Assembly: GCF_026262505.1 (NCBI RefSeq)
Contig: NC_067203.1
Location: forward strand, 868,001 to 932,000
Length of the DNA stretch: 64,000 bases
Source of the DNA: Trichomonas vaginalis G3
Taxonomy: Eukaryota; Parabasalia; Trichomonadida; Trichomonadidae
Direction: 5' to 3'
A program made the position numbers and the translations under genes. The notes under the pieces were generated by a model. It was not told where the DNA came from and ran no database searches. It saw only the letters and a program-made list of their open reading frames with translations. Of this stretch, positions 49,835 to 58,227 are shown in pieces; the stretch's first letter is position 1, and each line of letters opens with the position of its first letter.

Positions 49835-50736
49835 TCGTCATTTTCAACTTCTTTAGCATATTCGTCAGGAGTTGTCTTATATTTGTTAGGAACTGTCTTT
49901 GAAAGTATACCACCTTGAACTTTGACAAGTTTGAAACGAGGTCTGACAATAGTAGTTTTATCTTCTGCTTGCAGTCTGTACATTTTGCCATGTTTGCCTA
50001 AAACTTCATAATATTCTCTTGTATACTTTCTTCTATTTTTACGAACACGAATGTGAGTACCTGTCGAGTTCCCATTGTTGTCATAGTCAATAGTATTTTC
50101 ATATGGGTCGCGTTTAGGTATTTCTATTTTTACTTTGTCACCTTTCTTAAGTTTGAAGCCTGGCATTCTTTCTTGTTTGTCTCTTTTGACTAAACTATTA
50201 AATATATAGTCTTTCTCTAAGTCAGGGTTGTTTTTCATTTCTTCGGGGGAGTGGTTTCCCAAACCTTTTTGTTTACGGGTATTGTAAATATTTAAAACTT
50301 GTCTCATCTTTGCCATGGAGAAATGTCTATACTTGTCGTCATATGACATTTCATCTACCTCACCACCTTGTGGTTGGTTTAAGTCTCTTAAGATTTTTAT
50401 ACAACTGTCAATGACACCAAGAGCAGAATGGTTTTGGTCGACAATGAAATATTGGTTTACATTTTTTGAACGCAGATAGTTTTTAATATCGTCTGATTTG
50501 AAAGAACTTTCACAGTCAGATGTCAGTTTTGTTGGATGGTATTTGTCAACGAAGATTGTCAAAGCAGTTTTCACATCTAAAATATTTTTGGACTGTAATG
50601 GTATGGCTTCACAGTATCTTGTGTTTTGACCGACAAATATTAGCCAGTATGGTGGTCCATCTTCTCTATACCTCGGAATGTTTTCCAAGATATCCATAAA
50701 CCAAGCATTTGGTGTTGAACTAAAGATTTTTATCAT
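49831..50736 (-). pseudogene. Maverick (retroviral-type) integrase of element C, incomplete
   Basis: The catalytic core is recognisable: WFMDILENIP, then KLTSDCESSFKSDDI and HSALGVIDSCIKILRDLN. It is followed by a helical linker and a C-terminal SH3-like barrel with GDKVKIEIPKRDPYE and EYYEVLGKHGKMYRLQ. Compare the element A integrase at 29227-30311. It lacks the expected N-terminal region, so it is counted as broken (one or more breaks). The integrase would insert the element DNA into the chromosome. Confidence 0.8.
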
Positions 50737-50806
50737 GAGTGCTTTTTTGTTGCCTTAGAAACATAGGGGTCCTTGTTTGGATTCGTCATTTTTTAACCCA
50801 TAAGAA

Positions 50807-51208
50807 ATGGGTTTATTTGGCGCATTAGCAGGAGTTGCATCCAGATTTTTGCCCGCAGTGGGAACAATAGCCAGAGGTGTATTTGGAGTTGGAAGGAAGA
50901 TTTTGAGTACATTAGGTATACTTAAAGAGAAAGCACAACCTATTATACAAACTGTACAGAAAGGTTGGGATGTAGCACGAGATGCAGCAAATCTTATTCC
51001 AAATCCTGAAACAAGAGGAAAAGTTCAAGGATGGATGGACAATGTAGGAAGACAAGCAGGAAACTATTATAACAAAGCAAATGACTACTATAACCAAGCA
51101 GGACACTATATGGACCAAGGTGAAAGATTCTTTAACAGAGGATATAACCATGCACAACAGTGGGTAAACAATAACCAACCGCAACCACCTCAAACTTGGG
51201 GAATGTAA
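50807..51208 (+). CDS. Minor virion-like amphipathic protein (133 aa)
   Basis: MGLFGALAGVASRFLPAVGT plus IARGVFGVGRKIL forms a Gly-rich amphipathic helix; the C-terminal half is Tyr/Asn/Gln-rich with repeats such as AGNYYNKANDYYNQAGHYMD. Such proteins commonly line Polinton/adenovirus-like capsids and open endosomal membranes. Looks whole. First of a co-directional run ending with the polymerase. Confidence 0.55.
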   Translation: MGLFGALAGVASRFLPAVGTIARGVFGVGRKILSTLGILKEKAQPIIQTVQKGWDVARDAANLIPNPETRGKVQGWMDNVGRQAGNYYNKANDYYNQAGHYMDQGERFFNRGYNHAQQWVNNNQPQPPQTWGM

Positions 51209-51227
51209 AGTTTTTTACTGAGATGAA

Positions 51228-51380
51228 ATGAACAATACAGCATTGAGACAAATGGGTTCAAGATGGATTTGTCGACTTCCAGCAGTTACACAACGTGTTT
51301 GTCAAGTTCTTCCTATACCTCAGGAAGTTTTAGACCGACTTAAAAAACAACAACAACCAGTTGAAAACAAACCAAACTAA
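51228..51380 (+). CDS. Small basic element protein (50 aa)
   Basis: Starts MNNTALRQMGSRWICRLPAV and ends in Gln/Pro/Lys. The promoter motif TTTTTTACTGAGATGAAATG is identical to that of the next gene, a duplicated start cassette. No known family. Confidence 0.5.
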   Translation: MNNTALRQMGSRWICRLPAVTQRVCQVLPIPQEVLDRLKKQQQPVENKPN

Positions 51381-51399
51381 AATTTTTTACTGAGATGAA

Positions 51400-51984
51400 A
51401 TGACCGAAGAAGTTGAAACGGTAGATTTGACACCACAAACAAAAAGTTCAGAACCATTGTCAAAACCTGTCAAAGAACTTACAGATGAAGAGAAAAATTC
51501 AATAATAGAAAGTGCCAGGTCTGGAAATACAAACCCTAACTACAAAGTCACTTTTCATAGAAATGGAACGGCTAGTATCTCAAAAAAGAAACAGACCCTC
51601 ACAAATAAAATATTGAAGTCTGAAGGAGCTTTCGAGACAACAGATGGAAAAGTATACTTCACTGACCAACAGTTCATTATAGAACATCTCATTGACTTAG
51701 AGTCGAAATATTCTAAACTTTACAACAAACACAAAAAGTTGAAAGGAAAACAAAAACAAATGGCATATGATATTTATGAAGATGTTGACGACACAACTAA
51801 ACCTGCAAGTGAGGTAAAGTCAGATGAACCGAAAAGTGACGAAAAACCGATAGAAGAAGAAAAACCAAAAACTGAAGATAAACCAAAACCAAAGTTTAGT
51901 TTGGAAACTAAACCAAGTCAACCTTCATTAGCTGGTATGGGTTGGCGTCAAAGACTTATGGCAGCAGGCGGTTATGTAAAGTAA
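51400..51984 (+). CDS. Shared-domain protein with Lys/Glu/Pro-rich tail (194 aa)
   Basis: Residues 28-66 (EEKNSIIESARSGNTNPNYK, then RNGTASISKKKQTL) carry the domain also seen at 17064 and 19425. A helical segment follows, then an acidic/Pro tail and a Gly/Ala end (MGWRQRLMAAGGYVK). Looks whole. Presence of this domain in both element families suggests an old core function, possibly nucleic-acid or capsid binding. Confidence 0.6.
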   Translation: MTEEVETVDLTPQTKSSEPLSKPVKELTDEEKNSIIESARSGNTNPNYKVTFHRNGTASISKKKQTLTNKILKSEGAFETTDGKVYFTDQQFIIEHLIDLESKYSKLYNKHKKLKGKQKQMAYDIYEDVDDTTKPASEVKSDEPKSDEKPIEEEKPKTEDKPKPKFSLETKPSQPSLAGMGWRQRLMAAGGYVK

Positions 51985-52014
51985 AGAAAAAACATTTTTT
52001 TTATTTTTATAAAA

Positions 52015-54168
52015 ATGCCCCCATATAGAATGGATAGAAAATCTGCTAGAATAAAAGCAGAGTTAGAAAGATATGGTTGGAAAGTTTCGAAGAATTTTAA
52101 ATATAGGAAGGGAAGACCCATAAAAGTCTATGACAAATTGTCTGGTCTTCGCTACGAAATGGAATTGGAAACAGCACGCGCAAATTATCCAAACAGACTA
52201 GAGAGGTTAGAAGAAGAACGTCTTATGGACATGCCTTTCGATGTTTCTGAACCGCAAGTTGAAGGACACGACGGCTTTGCCAGATTCTATTGGAAACATG
52301 ACGAACAATTGTATCCTTTGAGAAGGAAAAAAGGAAAAGGTGAAGACAAACATGCTCCCATGGAAAGAACAAGATATGCATATGAAAAGTACCGTGAAGT
52401 TAGAAGTCAAATTACATCTGGTCGAACCTTTACAGTAAACTTTGACGAAGGAAAGAACAAAGAAGGCTTCATGGGTGTACTTGCTGCCATACAAGACGGA
52501 AATAAGAAAGGATACAATCTCAGACTAACCATAACAGATTTGGACGGTCACATTTACTATGCACATGGCAATGTCACAACAGCCGCACAACTTCTTGACG
52601 CTTTCAAGACTACAAAGAGAGAACAAATGTTTGACTCCGACTCAGACATTTTGAATGCAATTGAAGGAATTGCAAGTGTAAAATTTGAATGGTACCAACC
52701 TAACCCGCAAGCAGTCAGACAACATGCTGGATACTTCCCGTTCATAAATAAGTCTGACATTGACTTGACAAGGTATGGAATTTACAATTCAATTGAAACA
52801 ATTGTCAATGAACCTTGCATTCTTACATGTCTCAGGAACTCTGGTCTTGTTACAGATGAGAAGATGAAGTATCTTGAGTCATGTGTGAAGACAAGGTACA
52901 TTCTCGGAGGTCAATTGGCAAAAATTGCACCGTTGGCAAATGTCAATATCCGAGTCAACATACCTACAGCTAAAGGTTCTTCACATGACGACTATGTTGT
53001 TGAGTTCAATTTACCATGGTTGAAGATTGCAATTGTCCACAACCACTTCATGTTGAACGAAAGTCTTACAAACCCATTGTTCGGAAAAGGCAAGTGTAAC
53101 ATTGTCAGAGCTGTTAACATTCTTTTCGAGAAAGGTTTGTTGGAACCAATTCCAGATGACAAGCTGACAGAAACTTTTGTACCAAAAGACGAAACAAACT
53201 TTTCATTGTTAGCAAGACCAAAAGTTGTTCCAGACAAAGTTCTAGTACAAAAGAAGTACACAATTCCACAAGGGGTTGGATTGTTCGGATACCAACCTGA
53301 ACCAGAAGAACTTCCAATGAGGTTGCAAGAACTTCAAGATGCTATAAACAAACTTCCATTGAGACATCCAATTGACGTCAAATTGTATTGGAGAGCTTCT
53401 GAGTTAGCTCAGAAGGTTTTATATGAAACAGGTTGCTTTGACGATGTTTATGAGATAACAGGCGAGGTTTCTCAAAAGATAAGAGACTCACTTGAATTTC
53501 CACAAACTGGACCGATTGGTTGCGACAAGTTTGACTCATATGAAAAGATATACTATGTCGACCTTAACGCTGCGTACATGAGGTTTGTCCAATATATTCC
53601 AACTGGAATTCCAAACGAAGACGGTGAGTTCCCAGGAAGGAACTATACAGTTGGAAAAGTCATACAACAACTGTATGATATTAGGAAAGCTTCAAACCCC
53701 AAACTTGCAATGACACTCAAATTGCTTATGAATTCGACATGGGGATATTCCATTAAGAAACCTCAAGAGATGAAGAGTAAACATTATGAGAAGGTCGACA
53801 ACTTTGTTGAAAGGTTTTCTCCTTTTGTTTTGAAGTACGAATTCACTCAAGGTCAAAGTGGCTTAGTAACCACATTAAAACCTATTGTCGAACATTGGTC
53901 TTACCCTCAGTTCGCAAAGGCAGTCCTTGACAACTACAACAAATTCTTCTCTGAGGTCAAATCCAAAGTGAAGGTTTACTATGAGAACATTGACGCACTC
54001 ATGACGAACGAAGAAGGATACAACAAACTCATTGAAATGGGTATGGTCGGTGAAAAGATGGGTCAATTCAAATTGGACAAAATTTTCACCGAAGTTCATG
54101 TCCTCTCCAAGCGTAAGTATTGGGGTATACTTGAAGACGGCACAGAAATAAAACATTGCATGAAGTAA
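52015..54168 (+). CDS. Protein-primed family B DNA polymerase-like protein (717 aa)
   Basis: N-terminal 380 residues match the N-terminal region of the element A polymerase (CILTCLRNSG, HNHFMLNESL). The palm region has a motif A-like YYVDLNAAYMR, motif B LKLLMNSTWGYS and a motif C-like YENIDALM. The frame is open throughout, but this protein is shorter than the usual Maverick polymerase and divergent, so it is uncertain whether it is a working enzyme. G+C is higher (about 40% by eye) than in neighbouring genes. It is the last gene before the GC-rich block. The leader ATTTTTATAAAAATG is shared with the helicase gene at 62514. Confidence 0.8.
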   Translation: MPPYRMDRKSARIKAELERYGWKVSKNFKYRKGRPIKVYDKLSGLRYEMELETARANYPNRLERLEEERLMDMPFDVSEPQVEGHDGFARFYWKHDEQLYPLRRKKGKGEDKHAPMERTRYAYEKYREVRSQITSGRTFTVNFDEGKNKEGFMGVLAAIQDGNKKGYNLRLTITDLDGHIYYAHGNVTTAAQLLDAFKTTKREQMFDSDSDILNAIEGIASVKFEWYQPNPQAVRQHAGYFPFINKSDIDLTRYGIYNSIETIVNEPCILTCLRNSGLVTDEKMKYLESCVKTRYILGGQLAKIAPLANVNIRVNIPTAKGSSHDDYVVEFNLPWLKIAIVHNHFMLNESLTNPLFGKGKCNIVRAVNILFEKGLLEPIPDDKLTETFVPKDETNFSLLARPKVVPDKVLVQKKYTIPQGVGLFGYQPEPEELPMRLQELQDAINKLPLRHPIDVKLYWRASELAQKVLYETGCFDDVYEITGEVSQKIRDSLEFPQTGPIGCDKFDSYEKIYYVDLNAAYMRFVQYIPTGIPNEDGEFPGRNYTVGKVIQQLYDIRKASNPKLAMTLKLLMNSTWGYSIKKPQEMKSKHYEKVDNFVERFSPFVLKYEFTQGQSGLVTTLKPIVEHWSYPQFAKAVLDNYNKFFSEVKSKVKVYYENIDALMTNEEGYNKLIEMGMVGEKMGQFKLDKIFTEVHVLSKRKYWGILEDGTEIKHCMK

Positions 54169-54298
54169 AAAAATTTTTATTCGAATTTGAATTTAAATGT
54201 GGGGAATTCTTGGTCTCAAACTCATATATAACCTGTTTGTCTGTATTTTCGTCGACTATGGCACGAGACACAAACATTGACCAAACGGACAAAAAGTG

Positions 54299-54307
54299 TC
54301 ATTTCAG
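54299..54307 (+). promoter_or_regulatory. Initiator-like TCATTTCAG
   Basis: Lies directly before the ATG at 54308, in the context GTGTCATTTCAG; it decides the start. Confidence 0.45.
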
Positions 54308-54571
54308 ATGGTCAAGCAGCCAATCGCATTCGAGCACTTCGAAGAAGCCTTACGTTCCAAGGGAGAGGGTGTCTGGTGCAAGGCAGAGGTCATGAGACTC
54401 TACGAGCAGTACATCCTCAATGCCTGGGAGGACAAATCGTCCTTGGATTGGCAATTCTACCAACTCCTCTGGGACGACCTCCTACGCAACTGGGATGACG
54501 AAAGAGTTCAATTCAGAGGTCAGGAACTACTTATCCAAATTATCCGTAATTTAAGCTACTTATCTAAATAA
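54308..54571 (+). CDS. Small acidic helical protein (87 aa)
   Basis: MVKQPIAFEHFEEALRSKGE, then a Trp-rich helical body (NAWEDKSSLDWQFYQLLWDD). An in-frame GTG four codons upstream is rejected because it lies in the initiator. G+C is high. No known family. First gene of the GC-rich block, convergent with the HNH protein. Confidence 0.55.
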   Translation: MVKQPIAFEHFEEALRSKGEGVWCKAEVMRLYEQYILNAWEDKSSLDWQFYQLLWDDLLRNWDDERVQFRGQELLIQIIRNLSYLSK

Positions 54572-54620
54572 AAACTTAAATTTACTTGGGGTTTCCCCCT
54601 AAAATAAAATTTTTTTACTC

Positions 54621-55331
54621 TTAGAACCACTCGAGGTTCTCCTTACGGTTGTTGAGCTTGTCACCGTCAATGTGTCTGACCCTCGTCTTCTTGTCTGGAT
54701 TTGGAACCCATTGAATTGCGACAAGCTTGCCCATGGAGATTGAACCGCGATTCCGAAGGTTAAGGTTCAAGTGTCCCAAGTTGTTGAGGACTGGGGTAAG
54801 AACCTTGCCTGTCTCCTTGTTGCGGATTTGGTATGGGTAGGGTTGGGAAATTTCGTAAGCGTCATCGGCAACAAGGGTTGCCCAAACTTCCTCTTCTTCG
54901 TGTTTCTCTTCTTCATCTTCTTCCTCTTCTTCTTCGTGTTTCTTTTCTTCCTCTTCTTCCTCGACAATTCCTTCTTCAATTTGGTACTCACGAATTACGG
55001 TGTTGGAGGTTCTGTCCTTTCCGAGTACCTTCCAGATGGCATCTATCTCTTCGAAGAAACGGTAGATGAGTCTGGCAAGGTCTCGGTTCTCTCTCGCGTA
55101 AATGCGCAAGGTTTCCGTCAAATCGTTCAGGACTTTCTCATTGGAAGCTTGGTTCATGAGGAACTCACCTTTAAGTCCCTTCATCTCTTCCATAAGACTA
55201 CTTTGGAGAGTCTTAACGGTGTTTGTCAGATGAGCTTTCAAATTCAAAATTTGAATTTGAACTGGGCGCTTGTCTGGCAACATTGAAAGGACATCTGCCA
55301 TTGTGTTCGGCTTCGGTGCTTGTTCGGACAT
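54621..55331 (-). CDS. Coiled-coil protein with C-terminal HNH-like domain (236 aa)
   Basis: A helical N-terminus (LKAHLTNTVKTLQSSLMEEM), a very acidic Glu/Lys stretch (about 125-155), then a NUMOD4/HNH-like C-terminus: YEISQPYPYQIRNKETGKVL, LNLRNRGSISMGKLVAIQWV, then VRHIDGDKLNNRKENLEW. That closing motif matches the HNH_3 pattern (H-I-D-G-x(3)-N-N-x(3)-N-L), also seen at 21095. It would be a DNA nuclease or DNA-binding protein. Start follows TTCATTTTTTCG. Confidence 0.65.
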   Translation of the reverse strand: MSEQAPKPNTMADVLSMLPDKRPVQIQILNLKAHLTNTVKTLQSSLMEEMKGLKGEFLMNQASNEKVLNDLTETLRIYARENRDLARLIYRFFEEIDAIWKVLGKDRTSNTVIREYQIEEGIVEEEEEEKKHEEEEEEDEEEKHEEEEVWATLVADDAYEISQPYPYQIRNKETGKVLTPVLNNLGHLNLNLRNRGSISMGKLVAIQWVPNPDKKTRVRHIDGDKLNNRKENLEWF

Positions 55332-55342
55332 CGAAAAAATGA
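55332..55342 (-). promoter_or_regulatory. Initiator-like TCATTTTTTCG
   Basis: Minus strand TCATTTTTTCG directly precedes the ATG of the HNH-like gene. The same arrangement occurs before the genes starting at 55947 and 57673. Confidence 0.45.
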
Positions 55343-55363
55343 AGTGGTTTGAGAATGGCGGTT

Positions 55364-55947
55364 TTACTTCAAAAAGCTTGTTATGACAGTTATGTCATAC
55401 AACAAGTTTAAAATAATATCTTGTTCTTCTTCTGAACGTTTGTTGTCTCTTCCGATAAAAGTTTCGAACATGAGAACCAAAAAACGTTTTTTGAGATTGC
55501 GGAAGAGTTCAGGCAAACGTTCATATTCTGGATATGTTGGGAGCAGTTCAAAACATCTGAGCTGACTTTCGGACAAAATTGGGACAATGTCAGAAAATTC
55601 ATCTTTGGTCGGACTGCTTGAAGGTAAGTCCCTTACATGTAAGTAGCTCTGGTAAAGTCTTCTCATTTCTGCTAACTTTTGGAGTATAGCTTCGTAGTTT
55701 AGAAGTTTTAATTTTAATTGTCTTATTCCACTCTTGACATCTAAACGGTAACTATCCATGAGGTCAAGAGTAGCTTTGGTAGCTTTAAGTGGAGCTATCT
55801 GTTCCTTGACTTGTGCAATTTTGGTTGCAATTGTGGTTTGAGCTCCTTCAAGTTCGCCGTCTATGTCGTTCTCAACGCTTCAACCATGGCTTGAAACTCT
55901 TCATCGGTCCATTGAGATTGGTGTGGGACGAATTTAACTTGCTTCAT
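55364..55947 (-). pseudogene. Helical protein gene in GC-rich block, broken
   Basis: A start after TTCATTTTTTGA (MKQVKFVPHQSQWTDEEFQA) fits the initiator. The longer C-terminal part is all-helical (QLKLKLLNYEAILQKLAEMR, then LPTYPEYERLPELFRN). About one break. No known family. Divergent from nothing; its start lies 28 bp from the end of the next minus-strand gene. Confidence 0.45.
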
Positions 55948-55975
55948 TCAAAAAATGAAAAAAAAATGTTTTTAC

Positions 55976-56365
55976 TCAAAACGTTAAGGTTGACTGAACT
56001 GGTTGGATGTCGCCTTCACAGGTTATGTAGAACGGCTGACCCGAGAAGTGAAGGAGAGACTGAATTGCCAATTTCATATGGGGTAGGGGGTTCTCCTTGT
56101 TTGGTATTTTTATCCAAGGACGTTTGTTTAGGAACTTAACAAGAGCTTCTCTTTTGGCGTCCTTTATGTCGTCGTAGGCTGTCCCGTCTGGTATTTGAAT
56201 TGGAATTCCAGTCGAAGTCTCGAGCTGAAGTGTAGACCTTCCAGAAATACTGGTGAACTTGACCTTGGGCTTCATTACCCTGCGCAAGTACTGCTTAACA
56301 ACTTCATTTATCTCTATAAGGTAAATTGCCTCGTCAAATCCTTCTGGCATTCCGAGTCCTTCCAT
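55976..56365 (-). CDS. Unrecognised alpha/beta protein (129 aa)
   Basis: ATG at 56365 (MEGLGMPEGFDEAIYLIEIN) is chosen because the frame further upstream runs through the repeat array and has no natural composition. Contains KPKVKFTSISGRSTLQLETS and AKREALVKFLNKRPWIKIPN. Divergent from 56632 across the repeat array. No known family. Confidence 0.5.
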   Translation of the reverse strand: MEGLGMPEGFDEAIYLIEINEVVKQYLRRVMKPKVKFTSISGRSTLQLETSTGIPIQIPDGTAYDDIKDAKREALVKFLNKRPWIKIPNKENPLPHMKLAIQSLLHFSGQPFYITCEGDIQPVQSTLTF

Positions 56366-56620
56366 CCGACAGGAAAATATTTTCCCGACAACTGGAAAAT
56401 ATTTCCCGACAAGGAAAAAATTTTCCCGACGACAGGAAGGACTCTTCCAGTTGTCCGTCCGTAAACCATTCAAATTTTCGAAAATTGAGAACTTTGGTCG
56501 AACTTCAGAAAAAGTTTTTCCTTCCGACAGGAAAGGTTTTCCTTCGACAGGAAAGGTTTTTCCTTCCGACAGGAAAGGTTTTTCCTTCCGACAGGAAAGG
56601 TTTTTCCTTCCGACGGTTAA
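56366..56620. repeat. Two arrays of GACAGGAAA-type palindromic iterons
   Basis: Left array (56366-56450): four variants of CGACAGGAAAATATTTTCC. Right array (56517-56615): about five units of CGACAGGAAAGGTTTTTCCTT. Each unit is itself an imperfect palindrome (GGAAA...TTTCC). The arrays fill the gap between two divergent genes. Layout suggests an operator cluster, divergent promoter or replication origin. Confidence 0.8.
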
Positions 56621-56631
56621 GCCACAAACAG

Positions 56632-57207
56632 ATGTCCGACGTACCACCAACCGAGCCCATTCCCAAACCAGAGGAACCTAAAGCACCAGCCCCTGCACCT
56701 CAGCAACCTCAGTTCCAGCAAGTCCCTCCACCAAATTACTACCAATTTCCACCTCAAGGTTACTACCTACCACAAGGCTTCCCGAACTACCCTCCTCAGC
56801 CTATGCCTTACTTCCCCAACCCTTGGATGTTCCAGCAAGCTCCACCCCAGCAATTCCAATCTCAGTCCAAGAGAGACCAAGAGTTCGAAGAAGGTCTGAA
56901 CCGCTTACGCAAAGATTATGCCACAGCCCCTATGGAAGACGACAGGCTTTCAGTCTCTTCCCTCAAATCGACCGATTCGACTCGTACCACAGATTCGGTT
57001 CGTGACCGTGAAGACTACCTCAAGCAGTCTGAGAGACTCTTCATCCTACAATCATTTACAACTGGAGCTCTCAAGAACATGCGCAATTACGAAGGTCAGA
57101 CACCAGCTGGAGACCGCAAAACAGACGTACTCGCAAGAGCAGTCCAACTGGTCAAGACAAAGACTGAGATAGTCGACTTCATTCTTGCAGCTTGCCCATA
57201 CAAGTAA
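56632..57207 (+). CDS. Pro/Gln/Tyr-rich protein with helical C-terminus (191 aa)
   Basis: ATG at 56632 (MSDVPPTEPIPKPEEPKAPA) just past the repeat array. Residues 15-85 are Pro/Gln/Tyr-rich, 85-125 charged with Ser/Thr-rich SLKSTDSTRTTDSVRD, 130-191 helical (RLFILQSFTTGALKNMRNYE). The design (low-complexity plus helical end) suits a structural or nucleic-acid-bound protein. No known family. Confidence 0.55.
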   Translation: MSDVPPTEPIPKPEEPKAPAPAPQQPQFQQVPPPNYYQFPPQGYYLPQGFPNYPPQPMPYFPNPWMFQQAPPQQFQSQSKRDQEFEEGLNRLRKDYATAPMEDDRLSVSSLKSTDSTRTTDSVRDREDYLKQSERLFILQSFTTGALKNMRNYEGQTPAGDRKTDVLARAVQLVKTKTEIVDFILAACPYK

Positions 57208-57235
57208 AAAAATAAACAATTACGAGTTAAACTTT

Positions 57236-57437
57236 TTATTCTTTCTTTTCTGAGTTGTTTAGAGCTGGTTTCTCTTGTAGGAACCTTTCGTACTCTTCCA
57301 TGGTCATGTAATTGCGGAATTTGGTACGCAATTCCAGGTTCGTTGTTTTTGAACCTTACGTATGTAACGCTTCCATCCTCCTCAGGGAAGTAAGCTGCTA
57401 ACATCTGACCAAGTTTTCTCGGTGACTCGGAGCTCAT
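57236..57437 (-). pseudogene. Small gene in GC-rich block, broken
   Basis: Starts MSSESPRKLGQMLAAYFPEE after GTGACATTTTT, an initiator-like motif. About one break; the remaining coding part is short and charged. Function is unknown. Confidence 0.4.
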
Positions 57438-57478
57438 AAAAATGTCACTTTTTTAAACCTTAAGTTTTTAGTCTTATT

Positions 57479-57673
57479 TTACCCTTTGTTTACCCTTTGT
57501 TTGTCAATGTAGTATTGGAGTGCAATTTCTCCAAATTCTCTGTGTCGGAGTTCTTCAGCATTTTCCAAGGTGTGCCTGGAGAACTCAAAGAAGTTGTCAA
57601 GAACATACTGCCATGCTGCTCTTCTGAGTTCGTCGGTATTTTGGAAGTGTTGCACCTTCGAGTCTTCGGACAT
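57479..57673 (-). CDS. Small helical protein (64 aa)
   Basis: MSEDSKVQHFQNTDELRRAA, aromatic and Glu-rich, helical. Start abuts TCATTTTTTC. The last codons carry a tandem TTTACCCTTTG duplication. No known family. Confidence 0.5.
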   Translation of the reverse strand: MSEDSKVQHFQNTDELRRAAWQYVLDNFFEFSRHTLENAEELRHREFGEIALQYYIDKQRVNKG

Positions 57674-57684
57674 GAAAAAATGAC
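57674..57684 (-). promoter_or_regulatory. Initiator-like TCATTTTTTC
   Basis: Minus strand GTGTCATTTTTTC directly before the ATG at 57673. Nearby AAAAAGTGTCA also serves the gene on the other side in the opposite sense. Confidence 0.4.
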
Positions 57685-57716
57685 ACTTTTTCTATTAAAC
57701 CGTTTTGGCATTTCTC

Positions 57717-57896
57717 ATGAGTGAGTATAGTTCTGCCGAACCATTGGAAGAGAAGAAGTACCCTTGCTGGCAAAAGACAAAAATAGTTGCCTTAGTTGTC
57801 ATTGCAATTGTACTCGTAATTGAATTCATTGTACTTCTCTTCACGTACATAAAACTCAGCAATGGTATTTGCTTTAAGAAGCTACCATCTTACTAA
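57717..57896 (+). CDS. Single-pass membrane protein (59 aa)
   Basis: MSEYSSAEPLEEKKYPCWQK followed by a long hydrophobic helix (IVALVVIAIVLVIEFIVLLF) and a short basic tail. The ATG at 57717 is preferred over an upstream TTG, as it is preceded by CATTTCTC. In the ancestral arrangement it is convergent with the ATPase gene. No known family. Confidence 0.55.
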   Translation: MSEYSSAEPLEEKKYPCWQKTKIVALVVIAIVLVIEFIVLLFTYIKLSNGICFKKLPSY

Positions 57897-57910
57897 GACT
57901 AAACACTTAG

Positions 57911-57947
57911 ATTTTTCAAGCTTGACTTTTTACAATTTGAATTTTGT
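57911..57947. repeat. 37-bp duplication flanking the gene cassette, left copy
   Basis: ATTTTTCAAGCTTGACTTTT... matches 59454-59490 with one difference. The right copy holds the last 32 bp of the ATPase gene, so the left copy is the duplicate. Confidence 0.8.
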
Positions 57948-57975
57948 CATAAATTTACACCAAAAATAATGTTTA

Positions 57976-58022
57976 GGTGAAGAGGTGAGATTTCACCTCT
58001 TTTTTCACCTGTTTTTTCACCT
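57976..58022. promoter_or_regulatory. Palindromic iteron, first of tandem pair
   Basis: GGTGAAGA + GGTGAGATTTCACC (near-palindrome, one change from the perfect form) + two CACCTnTTTTTT units. Duplicated at 58104-58150, with a period of 128 bp. Confidence 0.65.
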
Positions 58023-58227
58023 CATGAATTTTCATGATTTCATCGTAAATGTTTTGTCGAAACTTCATCGTAATGAGCGTAAATGACCCAAAAATAATGT
58101 TTAGGTGAAGAGGTGAGATTTCACCTCTTTTTTCACCTGTTTTTTCACCTCATGAATTTTCCCGAAATAAAAAATAAAGTTAGTTTTATTTTTTATTTTA
58201 TTTATTTTTTTATTTTGTATAAAAGAC

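Larger units (their letters stand above)
54169..57910. other. GC-richer compact gene block with host-type initiators
   Basis: About eight short genes on both strands with little spacing. G+C is visibly higher (near half, against about a third around it). Starts are preceded by TCATTTTTT-type initiators rather than the element motif. It holds an HNH protein, a Pro-rich protein, a membrane protein and an iteron-like repeat array between divergent genes. No capsid or replication gene was recognised. It may be a nested element, a captured satellite, or an accessory region of element C with different ancestry. A 37-bp duplicate of the ATPase 3' end follows it. Confidence 0.55.

Noticed and set aside
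54771-55286. Phe-rich plus-strand frame
   Set aside because: Antisense of the Glu/Lys-rich part of the HNH-like gene.
55976-56650. Extended start for the minus-strand protein through the repeat array
   Set aside because: The added residues are translations of the GACAGGAAA repeats, so the later ATG was used.
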